Shown: piece after piece, positions 1 to 9,804 of the stretch
Numbering within the stretch: position 1 is the stretch's first letter
How the letters are laid out: every line of letters starts with the position of its first letter
Assembly: GCF_000485595.1 (NCBI RefSeq)
Contig: NW_014577145.1
Coordinates: forward strand, 516,277 to 536,782
Length of the DNA stretch: 20,506 nucleotides
Direction: 5' to 3'
From: Priapulus caudatus
Lineage: Eukaryota; Priapulida; Priapulimorpha; Priapulimorphida; Priapulidae
The notes under the pieces: model-generated
Databases searched by the model: none
Told to the model about the DNA's origin: nothing
Seen by the model: the letters and a program-made list of their open reading frames with translations, nothing else
Position numbers and translations under genes: made by a program

Positions 1-30
1 TGTTTGTTTGTGTGTCTGTCTGTGTGTGTG

Positions 31-82
<52 letters not shown>

Positions 83-145
83 TGTGTGTGGTGCGCGTGC
101 GCGAGCGCGTATGTGCAAGTGCGTGTGGCGGTGTGTGCGTAGCTG
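1..145. repeat. TG / TGCG compound microsatellite
   Basis: Imperfect TGTT and TG units run to about 44, then TGCG units to about 81, then decayed GT/GC-rich sequence. The open frames across it are repeat translations (VCVCV, ACVRACV), not genes. The tract starts at the window edge. Confidence 0.95.
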
Positions 146-2358
146 TTGCCAGCTGGTGTATACAGGTGTCTGTCATATATACCTTCACAAAGAATCCACT
201 TGAAATTTATCAGGACACTCTTTGTGAAGTAGCAAACACACGTAACGTACATGCGTATAATATCACTTGCAATGTCACTACAAATATAAATGTGTATAAT
301 ATACAGTGGTGCATACAGTGTACATACTTGACATTTAGCTTTTTGTTACCTTATGTAGAACTAATGTAACGTTTGATGAATGTATTCAATGCAGCTATGC
401 GTTGTTTACACATAACAAACCACCTGCATCACAATCTCCGTATGTTCATGAGGTTAAGAATGATGAAAAGCGTCACTGAACATAAACTGGTAATATTTGC
501 TGAAACAGTGGCAAAACACATAGAAAAATATAATTATTTCATATAATCATGTATATAGTAGGTACATTGTAATTACCTAAGTATTCTGATTTTAGAAGCC
601 GTTATCAATACGTATTTTACACACTTTTATCAGTCTATAATCACTCATAGACATAGCACATTACTAAATAAGGTTGAATTTGGTTTAGGTGGCTCATTGA
701 CAGGATTGGTAACAGCTGCATGCTTATCGTGGGTATAGAAAATAAATAGACGTTATATAATAAATCGAGCTCCATCGCCGCTGCTTGGATGGAGGGTACG
801 TGCTGAGTAGGTGGTAAGGTCGCCGATGGTGGTCATTTCAGAGAGCATCTAATAAAAATGTCTATATAAGTTCTATGACAAAGGAATTATTACCTAAAAT
901 TGCAGTACGACAATCATACACTGTATCCGATAATATTACATGTATCCATTGTGCTGTGTTTTTTGGTAGATGGTGGGATATGTTACCTAAATAGCGATTT
1001 GGCATTCAAGAAACATCATAATGAGCAGTCAGTTGATGTAAAAATGTACACAGTTTACATTTCATATCTTTCCCCATACAGTGTGTTATAAATCAACCAT
1101 GGCTTGAAAATAGAACAGAATCTATTCATCTGTTTATTTACTATTTTTGAGTAAAGGGAGATATACATAATAAACATGCACTCTACTCACGTACAAACAA
1201 AGGACGCCAGAATGCGACATACTTGAAGCCACCGAGAACAACACCCTTTTGTCTGATATTAGCATTGGATTACATGTAATTGTTTAATTATTGACATGTG
1301 CGTTTTTAACCACAAAATAGATATCGGTGCTTTTGAATGGAGCAATCACTGGTAGGGCCTAGTTATTGATAAAATTATGGCGACGGTAAACATCGCTCTA
1401 TTTTCTTCGCCTGTAACTTGTCTTACCATAAACCCACCAGACATTACTCGAATGAACAGATATATTATGCTCGTCGAGTCCTCTAGTGAAGCTTTATAGC
1501 ACCCACATACAGGTACTTTGAGAGTCGTTAAGTAAAATGAAAAGTGGACCGGAGTGAAATTTCCTGTTAAAGGGAGTGGTAAAACATTTTCATTATAGGA
1601 TGGCCGCACTAGGGTTTAAAAATACATTTCTTTGTGCATTTCTCCATTTCCAACTAACATTTTGAATGCTATAATACCGTTTTGTGACATACTTAACTGT
1701 TTCAAGTTAAATTTAAGATGGTTAGTTAATTACCTCATTTGCACATAGAAAAACATGTGCCAGGAAATTTGTAAATACATTTCTTTGAATATATCTCCAC
1801 TTATATGTACTATGTAGGCCTAATATATGTAATAATATAAGATCACGTGTTCCAAAACTATAGCCTCGCAACCGAATCCACAAAAATATGTTACTCGAAA
1901 TGAGAGATATATTCAAAAATGCATTTCAAAATTCAATGGCGCCCAATTTTGTATAAATCCAAATAAACTAATTATCTAATAAAATTAATTTTTACTAAAA
2001 TCAAACTCTAATGCCACGAAACTATAGTGGGGCATCTAGCCCCGCCCAAACATGCTAAGTAGAAGTGCTCCGCGAAAGGTATTAGATGTGTGCCAAATTT
2101 GCATGGTGGAGGGTGCTGCATGATAGGGTGTATAGGGTGTATGGCACGTGGCGTAACATGGCTATACATTTTCATATTATAGTGAAAAGCTAGAATTTCT
2201 TACCGCTAGTCATGATTCTCTATTTGGCTTGACTCATGATTCTCTTCTAGACATTAGCATTTGTGTGAAAACGTCTAATTCTTTACCGCGAATTTTGTTT
2301 TGCCTCGATTGTCACCAGCATTCTTATATTAAGCCTATTGATTTTTTTTCAGTAAGAT

Positions 2359-2440
2359 TATATCATCAATGATGATATGATTAATGATTATGATGATATG
2401 ATTAATGCTTATATCATCATGATTATCATCAATAGATTAT
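2359..2440. repeat. AT-rich direct and inverted repeat cluster
   Basis: The 18-mer ATGATGATATGATTAATG occurs at 2369-2386 and again at 2390-2407 (21-base offset). ATCATCAT-type inverted matches on both sides (TATCATCAATG and ATATCATCATG) allow an imperfect hairpin. Confidence 0.6.
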
Positions 2441-2661
2441 AATGAGAACGATAAATATTTACGGATAATTGGGAAAGATCCAAATATTTACTACGCAATA
2501 AGATTTGGGGTACCCCATCAGGACTCTCTTGGTACTTTTATTACTATGCATGTGCATTTATCACCGGGAAATTAAAATTTATCAACTCAGAAATCTGGAC
2601 TTATTGGAGCTACCCACGTTAGAATCTAAACCATCGCCACGAATCTCGTGGCTAATAATAA

Positions 2662-2667
2662 TTTATT
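2662..2667 (-). promoter_or_regulatory. Candidate polyadenylation signal for the synaptotagmin-like gene
   Basis: AATAAA on the minus strand lies about 190 bases after the stop codon of exon H, a reasonable 3' UTR length. A second AATAAA occurs at 2537-2542. Such hexamers are common by chance in AT-rich DNA, so this is only the best positional candidate. Confidence 0.35.
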
Positions 2668-2854
2668 TCATGTTGACATAGACAGAAATGAGACTCTGAC
2701 TCTGATGTTCATCAGAATGTACACAAATAGCCATAAGTTAAGCGCGTGTCGGGTATCTTCTACCGGGAAGATACGGCAACAGTAATTGTGTCACGCATGA
2801 ATCCAGTCAGGTTTATCGGCTAGCGACGTCGATATATGTTGCCCTGGCAATCAA

Positions 2855-2998
2855 TCAAACGAGGGAGTGCCAGCGACCCGTGGCGTTGCGGATGTTTACA
2901 ACATCCAGCCAGTGCTCAAGCTCTAAGCCTTTGCTTTCGGATGAGAGGATGATGCGACCCATCACCTCATTGTTCCCCAGCAAGTTCTCGTTGATAAC
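2855..2998 (-). CDS. Exon H, C2B domain end and stop
   Basis: The terminal exon encodes residues 353-399 and TGA (2857-2855). The acceptor is ACTAACGCAG, with a textbook TACTAAC branch-point-like sequence just before it. The first residues, VINENLLGNNEVMGRIIL, cover C2B loop 3. The usual D-x-D pair is replaced by I-N-E-N and the loop is about two residues longer, so C2B has lost most calcium ligands there. LEHWLDVV is the conserved HW helix. The protein ends in GRWHSLV, matching the WHxL motif near the C-terminus of synaptotagmins that is linked to vesicle docking. Length and position match the family well. Confidence 0.92.
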   Translation of the reverse strand, partial: VINENLLGNNEVMGRIILSSESKGLELEHWLDVVNIRNATGRWHSLV

Positions 2999-3288
2999 CT
3001 GCGTTAGTAAGATCAATATTAGCCACTAACACAAATATACGTGAAAATACGCGCGCACGACCTTACCGTGATTTATTGTAATTGCTAAATATGACTTCTG
3101 ATTTACTCTGCCCGTAAGTAGCGCGTAAGACCTGTCAGTTCAACACAAGAGAATGCATGACTACCAGATAACTGAGATGTATATTGAAAAGCTGCCTCGA
3201 ATTTATACTTCCGGTTTCATTTATGTTTACTCGCAGGTAGTCTGCCTTCGTTGAGGTAGAAAATTCTTGCGAGCATATCAACGCTCAC

Positions 3289-3443
3289 CATCAGTTCAAT
3301 TGTAAGGTTTGAGAGAAGTTCCTTTGAAACGGAAAAAACCAGAGCTTCATGAAAGGCGGGATTCGGCGTGTTTCTCTTTGTTGACGTTTTCTTTTTCTTT
3401 AAACGTTTGCCGCCACGTAGCAGTGACACCTTTACGTACAGGT
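3289..3443 (-). CDS. Exon G, C2B domain middle with polybasic strand
   Basis: The exon supplies the last two bases of the split Asp codon and then residues 302-352. The acceptor is TTATCCGCAG and the donor is ATG followed by GTGAGC (3288-3283), in phase 0. The strand KRLKKKKTSTKR (about residues 313-324) is the C2B polybasic site, which in the family binds acidic lipids and protein partners. NPAFHEALVFSV is the C2B version of the NPxFNExxxF signature and closely resembles synaptotagmin-12. The exon ends in LTIELM, exactly where loop 3 should begin. The acceptor's intron contains the complete GPCR gene on the other strand. Confidence 0.92.
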
Positions 3444-3788
3444 CTGCGGATAACAGTACAGGATGCATAGGTAAAATTCCTTGAGTAGTACTAGTATCTT
3501 TTGTTACTATTATAGCTAAATACACGACACTGGAACCGTGTTTATGGATAATCTACGAACAAGACACGTTATAGGTTTAGACGCATATGCCCGGGCATTT
3601 TTCCCATCAGAGCTATTACAAATTACGAGGGTAATATGCGTCTATTAGTCTCTAGGCACGAAATACATCATTAGATACAATAAATAACTGTTTAAAGTCC
3701 TGCTTATTTATGAAGTCAGGCTCACTGGTAAAGCCGGATCCAGTGTTGAGTCCCGGATTCAGTGATTCTGTGTTTAAACCCATATATA

Positions 3789-4817
3789 ATGTTCAAGTCA
3801 GACATCACTAACGTTGTCACTTCCGCGGCCAATCCCGACGTGCTGTCGCTGAACGGTACGAGCCCACACAACATGCTGGAGTTTGGTGACAATGTGACGG
3901 CGTGGCGACAACTGTCACCTGACTTTGTCACATTCTGGGACCGCTTCGAACACGCGTCCGTCGCCGTCCCCGTTCTATCCATCTCGATATCGACGGTCGC
4001 CATCGCCTTCAACCTGCCCGTCGTCCTCGCCATCTGCAGCATCCGTCGCAGCACCTCCATCCTCGTGCTTGTCGGCAGCCTGGCGACAGCAGACCTGCTC
4101 GCCAGCGCCCTCTGGCTGACAATCGTCTGCTTTATGCAGGTGAGAAGAGGCGTGGGCGTCCTTGACGACGCCAACATTGTCTTGATGCATCTGTCGAAGA
4201 TGACAAGCTTCTGGCTGTTGTCCGTGTCGGCTACGAGTTTGTGCGTGATAGCTATCGACCGTTACATGGCCGTGCTGAAGCCGATGCGACACCGGTGGTA
4301 CATGACGCCGACCAAAATGCGGGGCATCGTCGCCACGCAGTGGACAATAAGTCTGTGCGTCAGCGGCGTGTTCCTCCTGCTGTGCTTTGCGCGGCCGCCT
4401 CGCTACAACGTCGCCGTCTACTGCTGGATGTTTATCGATCTCGCTTGTGTGTCGGTGGTTGCAGCGACGTGCGCCATCTACGCTAAGCTCTACTGCTGCT
4501 ACCGCGCGCACCAACGCGACTCGGCGATGCTAGCGCAGCGCAGCGGCCGCCAGAACGAGGCGCGGCTATCGTGGCGCCTCCTGGTGTGCGCTGTCGTCTT
4601 TGCTGTGTGTTTCGTGCCGTTTATCTGCGTGCATCTGATATCGTTGTGTCAGTGGCGCTACGGCAGCGACACATACTTCTACGTAGAGGACGCCGTGTGG
4701 ACGTCTAGCGTGGGCCTTACCGAGGTCTACCTGATGCTGGTGGCAGTGCGTGCGTGCGTGCGTGCGTGCGTACGTGCGTGCGTGCGTGTGTGCTTGCGTG
4801 CATATGTGTGTGTGTAG
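3789..4817 (+). CDS. Rhodopsin-like (class A) GPCR, intronless, ligand unknown
   Basis: A 342-residue plasma-membrane receptor. The first ATG of the frame (3789) is chosen; the frame upstream has no other ATG. The N-terminus has N-glycosylation sites at 22 (NGT) and 35 (NVT). Seven hydrophobic segments lie near 57-83, 91-115, 131-160, 178-200, 210-236, 262-287 and 297-320. Landmarks are Asn75 (TM1), LATADLL with Asp102 (TM2), DRY 157-159 (TM3), Trp185 (TM4) and CFVPF 274-278 (TM6). Oddities: TM7 has LTEVY (310-314) where NPxxY belongs, and the position of the TM3 disulfide Cys (25 residues before the DRY Arg) is Met134. Helix 8 is absent, and residues from about 319 come from a GCGT microsatellite (VRACVRAC...). 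Coding GC is well above the flanks. The gene lies wholly in the intron between exons F and G of the opposite-strand gene. It could be a young, truncated or decaying receptor, or the true last exon may lie elsewhere. Confidence 0.83.
   Translation: MFKSDITNVVTSAANPDVLSLNGTSPHNMLEFGDNVTAWRQLSPDFVTFWDRFEHASVAVPVLSISISTVAIAFNLPVVLAICSIRRSTSILVLVGSLATADLLASALWLTIVCFMQVRRGVGVLDDANIVLMHLSKMTSFWLLSVSATSLCVIAIDRYMAVLKPMRHRWYMTPTKMRGIVATQWTISLCVSGVFLLLCFARPPRYNVAVYCWMFIDLACVSVVAATCAIYAKLYCCYRAHQRDSAMLAQRSGRQNEARLSWRLLVCAVVFAVCFVPFICVHLISLCQWRYGSDTYFYVEDAVWTSSVGLTEVYLMLVAVRACVRACVRACVRVCLRAYVCV
4746..4816. repeat. GTGC / TG microsatellite forming the GPCR 3' coding end
   Basis: GTGC units with a few interruptions, then TG units. 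It is read in frame as VRAC repeats and supplies the last codons and the TAG stop region of the GPCR. On the other strand it lies inside the intron, just beyond the donor of exon F. Confidence 0.95.
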
Positions 4818-4833
4818 ACCTGATGGAACTTAC

Positions 4834-4942
4834 CTGACGATTTGCCATCTATCTTCATATACCGGGTTCGCATGATAACCAGTGTCAGTCTCTCAGCGCT
4901 CGTCAGGTAACTGATCGAGAATTGTAGTTCTCCTAGACTACA
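4834..4942 (-). CDS. Exon F, start of C2B domain
   Basis: The exon encodes residues 265-300 plus one base of a split codon. The acceptor is GCTTGCAG. The donor is near-perfect, TCAG followed by GTAAGT (4833-4828), in phase 1. The peptide opens with CSLGELQFSISYLTSAERLT, the classic start of synaptotagmin C2B (LGExxxSLxYxPxAxRLT). The first calcium-ligand Asp is present at residue 296 (KID). Joining to exon G regenerates a second Asp (301), giving SSDLYVKVSLL, equivalent to SDPYVKVSLL. Loop 1 is one residue shorter than usual. The donor is only 10 bases from the stop codon of the opposite-strand GPCR and its microsatellite tail. Confidence 0.9.
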
Positions 4943-5312
4943 CTGCAAGCACGGTGAACTTCTAACATCCTCCTTATATACGCAACCAAATATTGCACAG
5001 TAACTATGATCTATGCATGATGGAACTCATTATTCAAAACATCTTGCGGAGTTAGCGTCGTAGAACAATAACTGATTTCGTATATATATATATATATTAA
5101 AACAAAAGATATGCACTGATTTTACACAAAATTAATGTTACGGCAAAACACAGCATTGTAAATAATACACCATTATATTTTCGAACCAAATTAGGTTCAA
5201 ATTTATTCACGTCTCTGCCTATTGATCACGTGTTTTCGATGTTTTCGCACGATTCGCTTGGATGTCCCTGTTAAATTTTCCTGACAATACGTGTAGTGAT
5301 GATATAACTCAC
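4943..5312 (-). other. Intron E-F of the synaptotagmin-like gene
   Basis: 370 bases, GT to AG on the minus strand. It includes a TA microsatellite at 5081-5098. On the plus strand an ATTAAA at 5096-5101 could serve as a poly(A) signal for the GPCR, but this is weak. No other feature is seen. Confidence 0.8.
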
Positions 5313-5483
5313 ATTATTTGGTGCTGTGTCAATAGGTGCCGTAATTCCTGTTGAAACGGTAAGTGGCTCGCATAGGTTGAGGTCACGCAGAGGCACCGTC
5401 ACCACTCCAAAGCAATCGTGTTTGCAGCACGGGTCAAAGTCGAAAACCTCTACCTCAAGCAGACTAGACTCTATATCGCTCAC
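5313..5483 (-). CDS. Exon E, C2A domain end (calcium loop 3)
   Basis: The exon encodes residues 208-264, phase 0 at both ends. The acceptor is CTTCTGCAG and the donor is AAT followed by GTGAGT (5312-5307). The core, LLEVEVFDFDPCCKHDCFGV, is C2A loop 3. All three aspartates of the family motif (D-x-D then KHD) are kept, at residues 222, 224 and 230. Together with Asp 166, four of the five classical calcium-ligand positions remain, so C2A may still bind calcium. After the last strand, the segment TGITAPIDTAPNN is the short C2A-C2B linker. The joint to exon D (FLLE-VSDIESS) has the usual family length. The upstream intron begins with a long TC tract only about 70 bases away. Confidence 0.9.
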
Positions 5484-5550
5484 CTGCAGAAGATTAACAC
5501 GTACAATGGCTTAGGACATTAGGAACATGGATTCTGCGTTTCCGATATTC

Positions 5551-5568
5551 TCCCCCCCCCCTCTCTCG

Positions 5569-5599
<31 letters not shown>

Positions 5600-5622
5600 G
5601 CTCTCTATCTTGCTCTCTCTCT

Positions 5623-5657
<35 letters not shown>

Positions 5658-5681
5658 GCTCTCTCTCTTGCTCTCTAACTT

Positions 5682-5746
<65 letters not shown>
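5551..5746. repeat. C-run plus TC microsatellite
   Basis: About ten C residues, then nearly 190 bases of TC with occasional G, A or TT interruptions. This long homopurine-homopyrimidine tract lies in the intron upstream of exon E and abuts the left edge of the 5-kb repeat copy 1. The Leu-Ser open frame across it is not a gene. Confidence 0.97.
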
Positions 5747-5748
<2 letters not shown>

Positions 5749-5830
5749 GAGTGTTACTTCACTTAAATCACTGCGGTCAGTATAGCCTAAACTGTTCGTT
5801 GCCCACCACCCTTCAAATTTAAAGCATTCA
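5747..5830 (-). pseudogene. Exon A-like fragment at the edge of copy 1
   Basis: On the minus strand this reads NSLGYTDRSDLSE followed by GTAACACTC, the copy 1 counterpart of the fragment at 13517-13592. It touches the TC microsatellite. It lies between exons D and E, where an extra linker exon would interrupt C2A, so it is not expected to be spliced in. Confidence 0.35.
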
Positions 5831-5861
5831 CATAACTAACAATGGATCTAATCCAGCCGGT

Positions 5862-5897
5862 CTATATATAGTATATATATATATATATATATATATA
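5862..5897. repeat. TA microsatellite in copy 1
   Basis: TA dinucleotides with one interruption. The counterpart in copy 2 is at about 13620-13654. Confidence 0.95.
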
Positions 5898-8800
5898 ACG
5901 CGTTTTTTTATATTTATAATAAAAACAACGTTTTATAAATAACGAATTAATTATTACTATATCTCGTCAGTTTTTCATGATTTGCTTCTACACGACCGAG
6001 CTAGAACCGCTCAGCTGATCGAATGAACCATACATGCAATTTATTGGTGTTGCATGTACATGAAAGCCAACATTAGCGCAAATATCATAAAATTTTACCA
6101 ACTGTGTATAACTGGCAACGCGAATTAGCCCATTGGCCTTACTAACCGTTGCTATGCTGGTATTTGCAACATGTCTACTACGTGAGAGTTGTCGATGTTT
6201 CCGTTGTGACAGATCGTTGATTCATTGTTTGACATAACAGTAGTCTAACTATGCGCTGTATTATAGATAGCATGTGTTGGCGCTGAGATATTCAGATTTT
6301 CGTAATTGCTTATATTTCTTAAACATTACACGGTTACACTTGATACTAACCAGGCTAGAGCATATCGTCCAACTTATCCTCCACCATCTTTGCCAGACTT
6401 GCGCGTTATTCTGTGTTTAAGATTTGTTATATATTCCGCTGTTGTCTTTGATTTGTTATATTGACTTCTGTAGCAGCTGCCGATTTATGTGCGAATAATA
6501 TTCGGGACCCCAGATACACAAATGACGCATTCAGGGCACCTTCGAAACCAAACAATTAACGCTGCCTACGTATACATGGGTGACTTCCATTTATCTGCTT
6601 CCAGTGAGATAGCCATCGCTCTAACGATGCGCACGTGGAGTGGCAAATAATGACCTAGATCGTTGTGATATTGCACAATCTTGCCCTCTGCTGATAGATG
6701 GAGCGCTTTGCGACCATTAACCCGATGATCCACAGTGGCACCGTCAACCATGCACGACTTACAGGCCGGCATACCCGTCTGTTACTTGAGATACCATTCT
6801 CCTATTCTTTGTGATATAGTCAGAAAGAAAAATAAACCTGCCTCTATTTAGGTCTATAGAAGCCTACCATACACAATATATGATATTTTAGCAGAAATAT
6901 TACACTCATATTCGAACTGTGCGCGACGAGTCCGTCATTTATTGACCTTTACTTTCGGCAAAATGAAATCAGCCGGGATGTTTTCAATGAAGATGATAGA
7001 TAGCCAGAATCTCTTACACCCAACCGTATAAAGTTATAAACAGAATATATTCGCTTTAATGTTAGCAGTAGACTTGACAATTGCAGACTTAGCTTAACGA
7101 CAGGCGTAGAGTTATGCGCTTCCGATATTTCTAATTTCTAAGCCACATCTTATGCATATCACAGTATTCTGTATTTTATACTACAGTTCGTAGCCTATTG
7201 GATAACCCAATAGAGGCCACTTTGTTTATCAATAATTCAGTTATGCCATTCGCCCAATCTAGTGTTATAGTCGACATGCAGTTTAATAAATTATATTGCT
7301 TGAACCTTTATGGGATTACCCGAAGAGGGTACAATATATTATCTCAAATGAATGGTTTGCGTGTAATATTAATATGGCCTGAGCTCTACGTCAAGAACTA
7401 GATGGAGGGATAGCTGTCGTAATTCACAAATTGGTTTCAGCTTGTGAAATATTACACGCACTACTATATTTAGAATTTAATTCTTAACACTATACTGTAA
7501 TTATTATCATTATAGGGCTACTTTAGCTACGCTTCCTACCTTTCATCTTCAGGATGCTGTCCTGCCCGCTTCCAGCAATGTTTTGTCGCTACAATTTAAC
7601 CTAAAATCAAATACAACGTAAAATTTATGCTAAAGTTCAGTCCGCTAACCTGTAGATTAGCCTTAATCGGTGGTAGCATTTGATAATTATAATGAAGACC
7701 GGAACAAGACCTATTTCCCAATTTTCCCAGGTGAAAATATGCCATTCTGCAGATTCCGGTAAAATTAAAATCGATATTTCGGATTTCCAGTGGTCCCCGG
7801 TGTGACAGTTTTATTCCGCGAATACACGATAATTTATTCCGTATTTCATGATCCGCAGATAATAAAATGTTCCAAAAACGAACGTTCCCGAAAATGTACC
7901 GTTTTTCTATGTACATGATAGGCAATTCGGCTACGACTTACTTGTATTCGCTAATAGAAATAATTTCGGTTATTTAAAAAAAGTAAAAAATAGCTGCGAG
8001 CATTACATTTTTACTCATGACATACTTTCGCTTGTTGTTCAGATATACGTTGCTCTGTGTCATTAATAACATGTCTTAAAACGCCGTTGCTTTATACGTG
8101 TGATGATACTGCTTAATTAACAATTTTGCTTTAAGATCCGGTAAATCTCGGTATTGCCTTTGTTTCCATATTTCATACCACGAAACTATAGTTTTATTGT
8201 GCTTCACTTTTCCCTTTATACAGACACGCTTCATATAATCTTAAGCCGGCGCACGACGTAGGAAAGTACTCAAGTGACTCAAGTAGGAGCAAAAAAATAT
8301 GCATGCGGCAAAATACTCACCGTGGTGCGCCAGGCTTTCTATCATACAGACACACGCTGTAGGAATCTGATATCGCGAACATACAATCATCCCTACACTT
8401 CAGCGCAAAAAAATGGACGCATTAGACGACTGCCAATTCATCTTAGCTGCGAAAATTCCCCGAAGACTTTAAATGTGTATTAATCCGCCGGTGGGATTGA
8501 GGTATAATCGTAATAAGTAATATCCGCGATAACGTATAACCATGAACGGAATTTAAAATGGCTGATATAATATTAATACTAGCAGAGAACCACGCATTAT
8601 CTATGCGCAAATAGTAAAAGTACGAACAGTCATACGATATGCACGTACAATGCTGGCTGTAAACGTTGACAAGCCAGATCGCGATCATAATGCTGAGCTG
8701 ATTGCATCCGTTTCCGCTATTTTCCAACAACTGAAAACAAGAACATAACATCGCTACCTTTGTGAAGCCTAATATGTTATACACTTATTGTAGCTTCCTC

Positions 8801-9464
8801 AGCCAAAGGAACGCTAAGACTGACCACAGCCAGCACAGAACAGGACTTAGGAGAGGCTACCAAACACGAAAATGCATATCTCATATCCCGCCTGTAGCTA
8901 GATGTCATCATCTGACGCATTCCAGAAGTTAAACTGGCGTTTCAAACGTCATGCAATCTTATATAGTGTGATCTCCCCAAGCTGCAACATAACAGGGCTT
9001 GTGCGAGATTTCGCTCATATCTTCCATTACACGTCACGTCTCTTCAAAGACATACACAATCGATACACAGTACATAATCTTTGCCATTACATATTAATTT
9101 ATCAAGAGACAATTACTCGGTATAGCTAGTGAATAGAATTAGTCGCAGATCAACAGATCATGAGTTAGAATAATATTTAGAACAGCGCATAGGCATTTGA
9201 TGCATGCGTAACGATGTATATTTTACGTTCAAAATATTAAACTGAGAACTACTTATTGAATCGCCTTACTTTTAATGACGTAAGTAATTTATATACTATA
9301 GTATGTATTTAATTATTCATAATCGTTGTTAAGACAACAGAGCGATGTTGGTCATTCGTGCCAGTTCAGCCTACTGTCTAGTCTATACTTAGTCTGTACT
9401 ACCACCTCACGCCACCGCCACGCCCGCGCACACACGAGGCCACTCCACGACGAATATTGCGCGT

Positions 9465-9484
9465 GGGTGGGGAGCGGGGAGGGG
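9465..9484 (+). other. G-quadruplex-type motif
   Basis: Four runs of three to four G with loops T, AGC and A, inside a GC-rich patch of an otherwise AT-rich intron. Copy 2 has a related G-rich run at about 16995-17018, with a longer loop. Confidence 0.6.
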
Positions 9485-9804
9485 CTAGGTTCTCGGTTGC
9501 CGAATTGGGGTTGCTGAGGGCGCATAGCTTGTGATCGAGTGGAATGGAGTAGGGTCGGTCGTTTTGTGCGCGAATTCGCCCGCGAGGAATTAATGACACT
9601 GGTGCGCATGAATGGCTGATAACGTAAATTCGCACTTATTTATCACTGCACTTTTGTAGGATTTTCATAACAAGCAATTACAGCGTAGCTGGAAGCGGCA
9701 AGATCAATGTATCTTTACATATAAATTCTAGTTGAAATGTTAATCGAGTTTAGCGAGTTGGCTAAAACTTTTCGTCGTCGATACTGTTAAAAGTTGAACG
9801 CCTT

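Larger units (their letters stand above)
146..2854. other. Non-coding stretch left of the synaptotagmin-like gene
   Basis: AT-rich DNA with only short, unrecognisable open frames, none with family motifs or convincing splice sites. It holds the presumed 3' UTR of the synaptotagmin-like gene at its right end, short GGGTGTATA tandem units near 2125-2145, and an AT-rich imperfect hairpin at 2359-2440. I see no gene. Confidence 0.6.

Noticed and set aside
3762-3788. Upstream extension of the GPCR to a GTG at 3762
   Set aside because: Animal nuclear genes start at ATG almost always, and the first ATG at 3789 gives a normal extracellular N-terminus.
3722-4514. Minus-strand frames of 151 and 179 residues opposite the GPCR
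   Set aside because: They are shadows of the GC-rich GPCR coding strand. The plus frame has seven membrane segments and DRY; these have no family motifs.
5527-5766. 79-residue Leu-Ser frame
   Set aside because: It is a translation of the TC microsatellite with no non-repeat domain.
7596-8784. Minus-strand frames of 109 and 113 residues in repeat copy 1
   Set aside because: They have no recognisable motif and are broken by indels in copy 2, so there is no sign of coding constraint.
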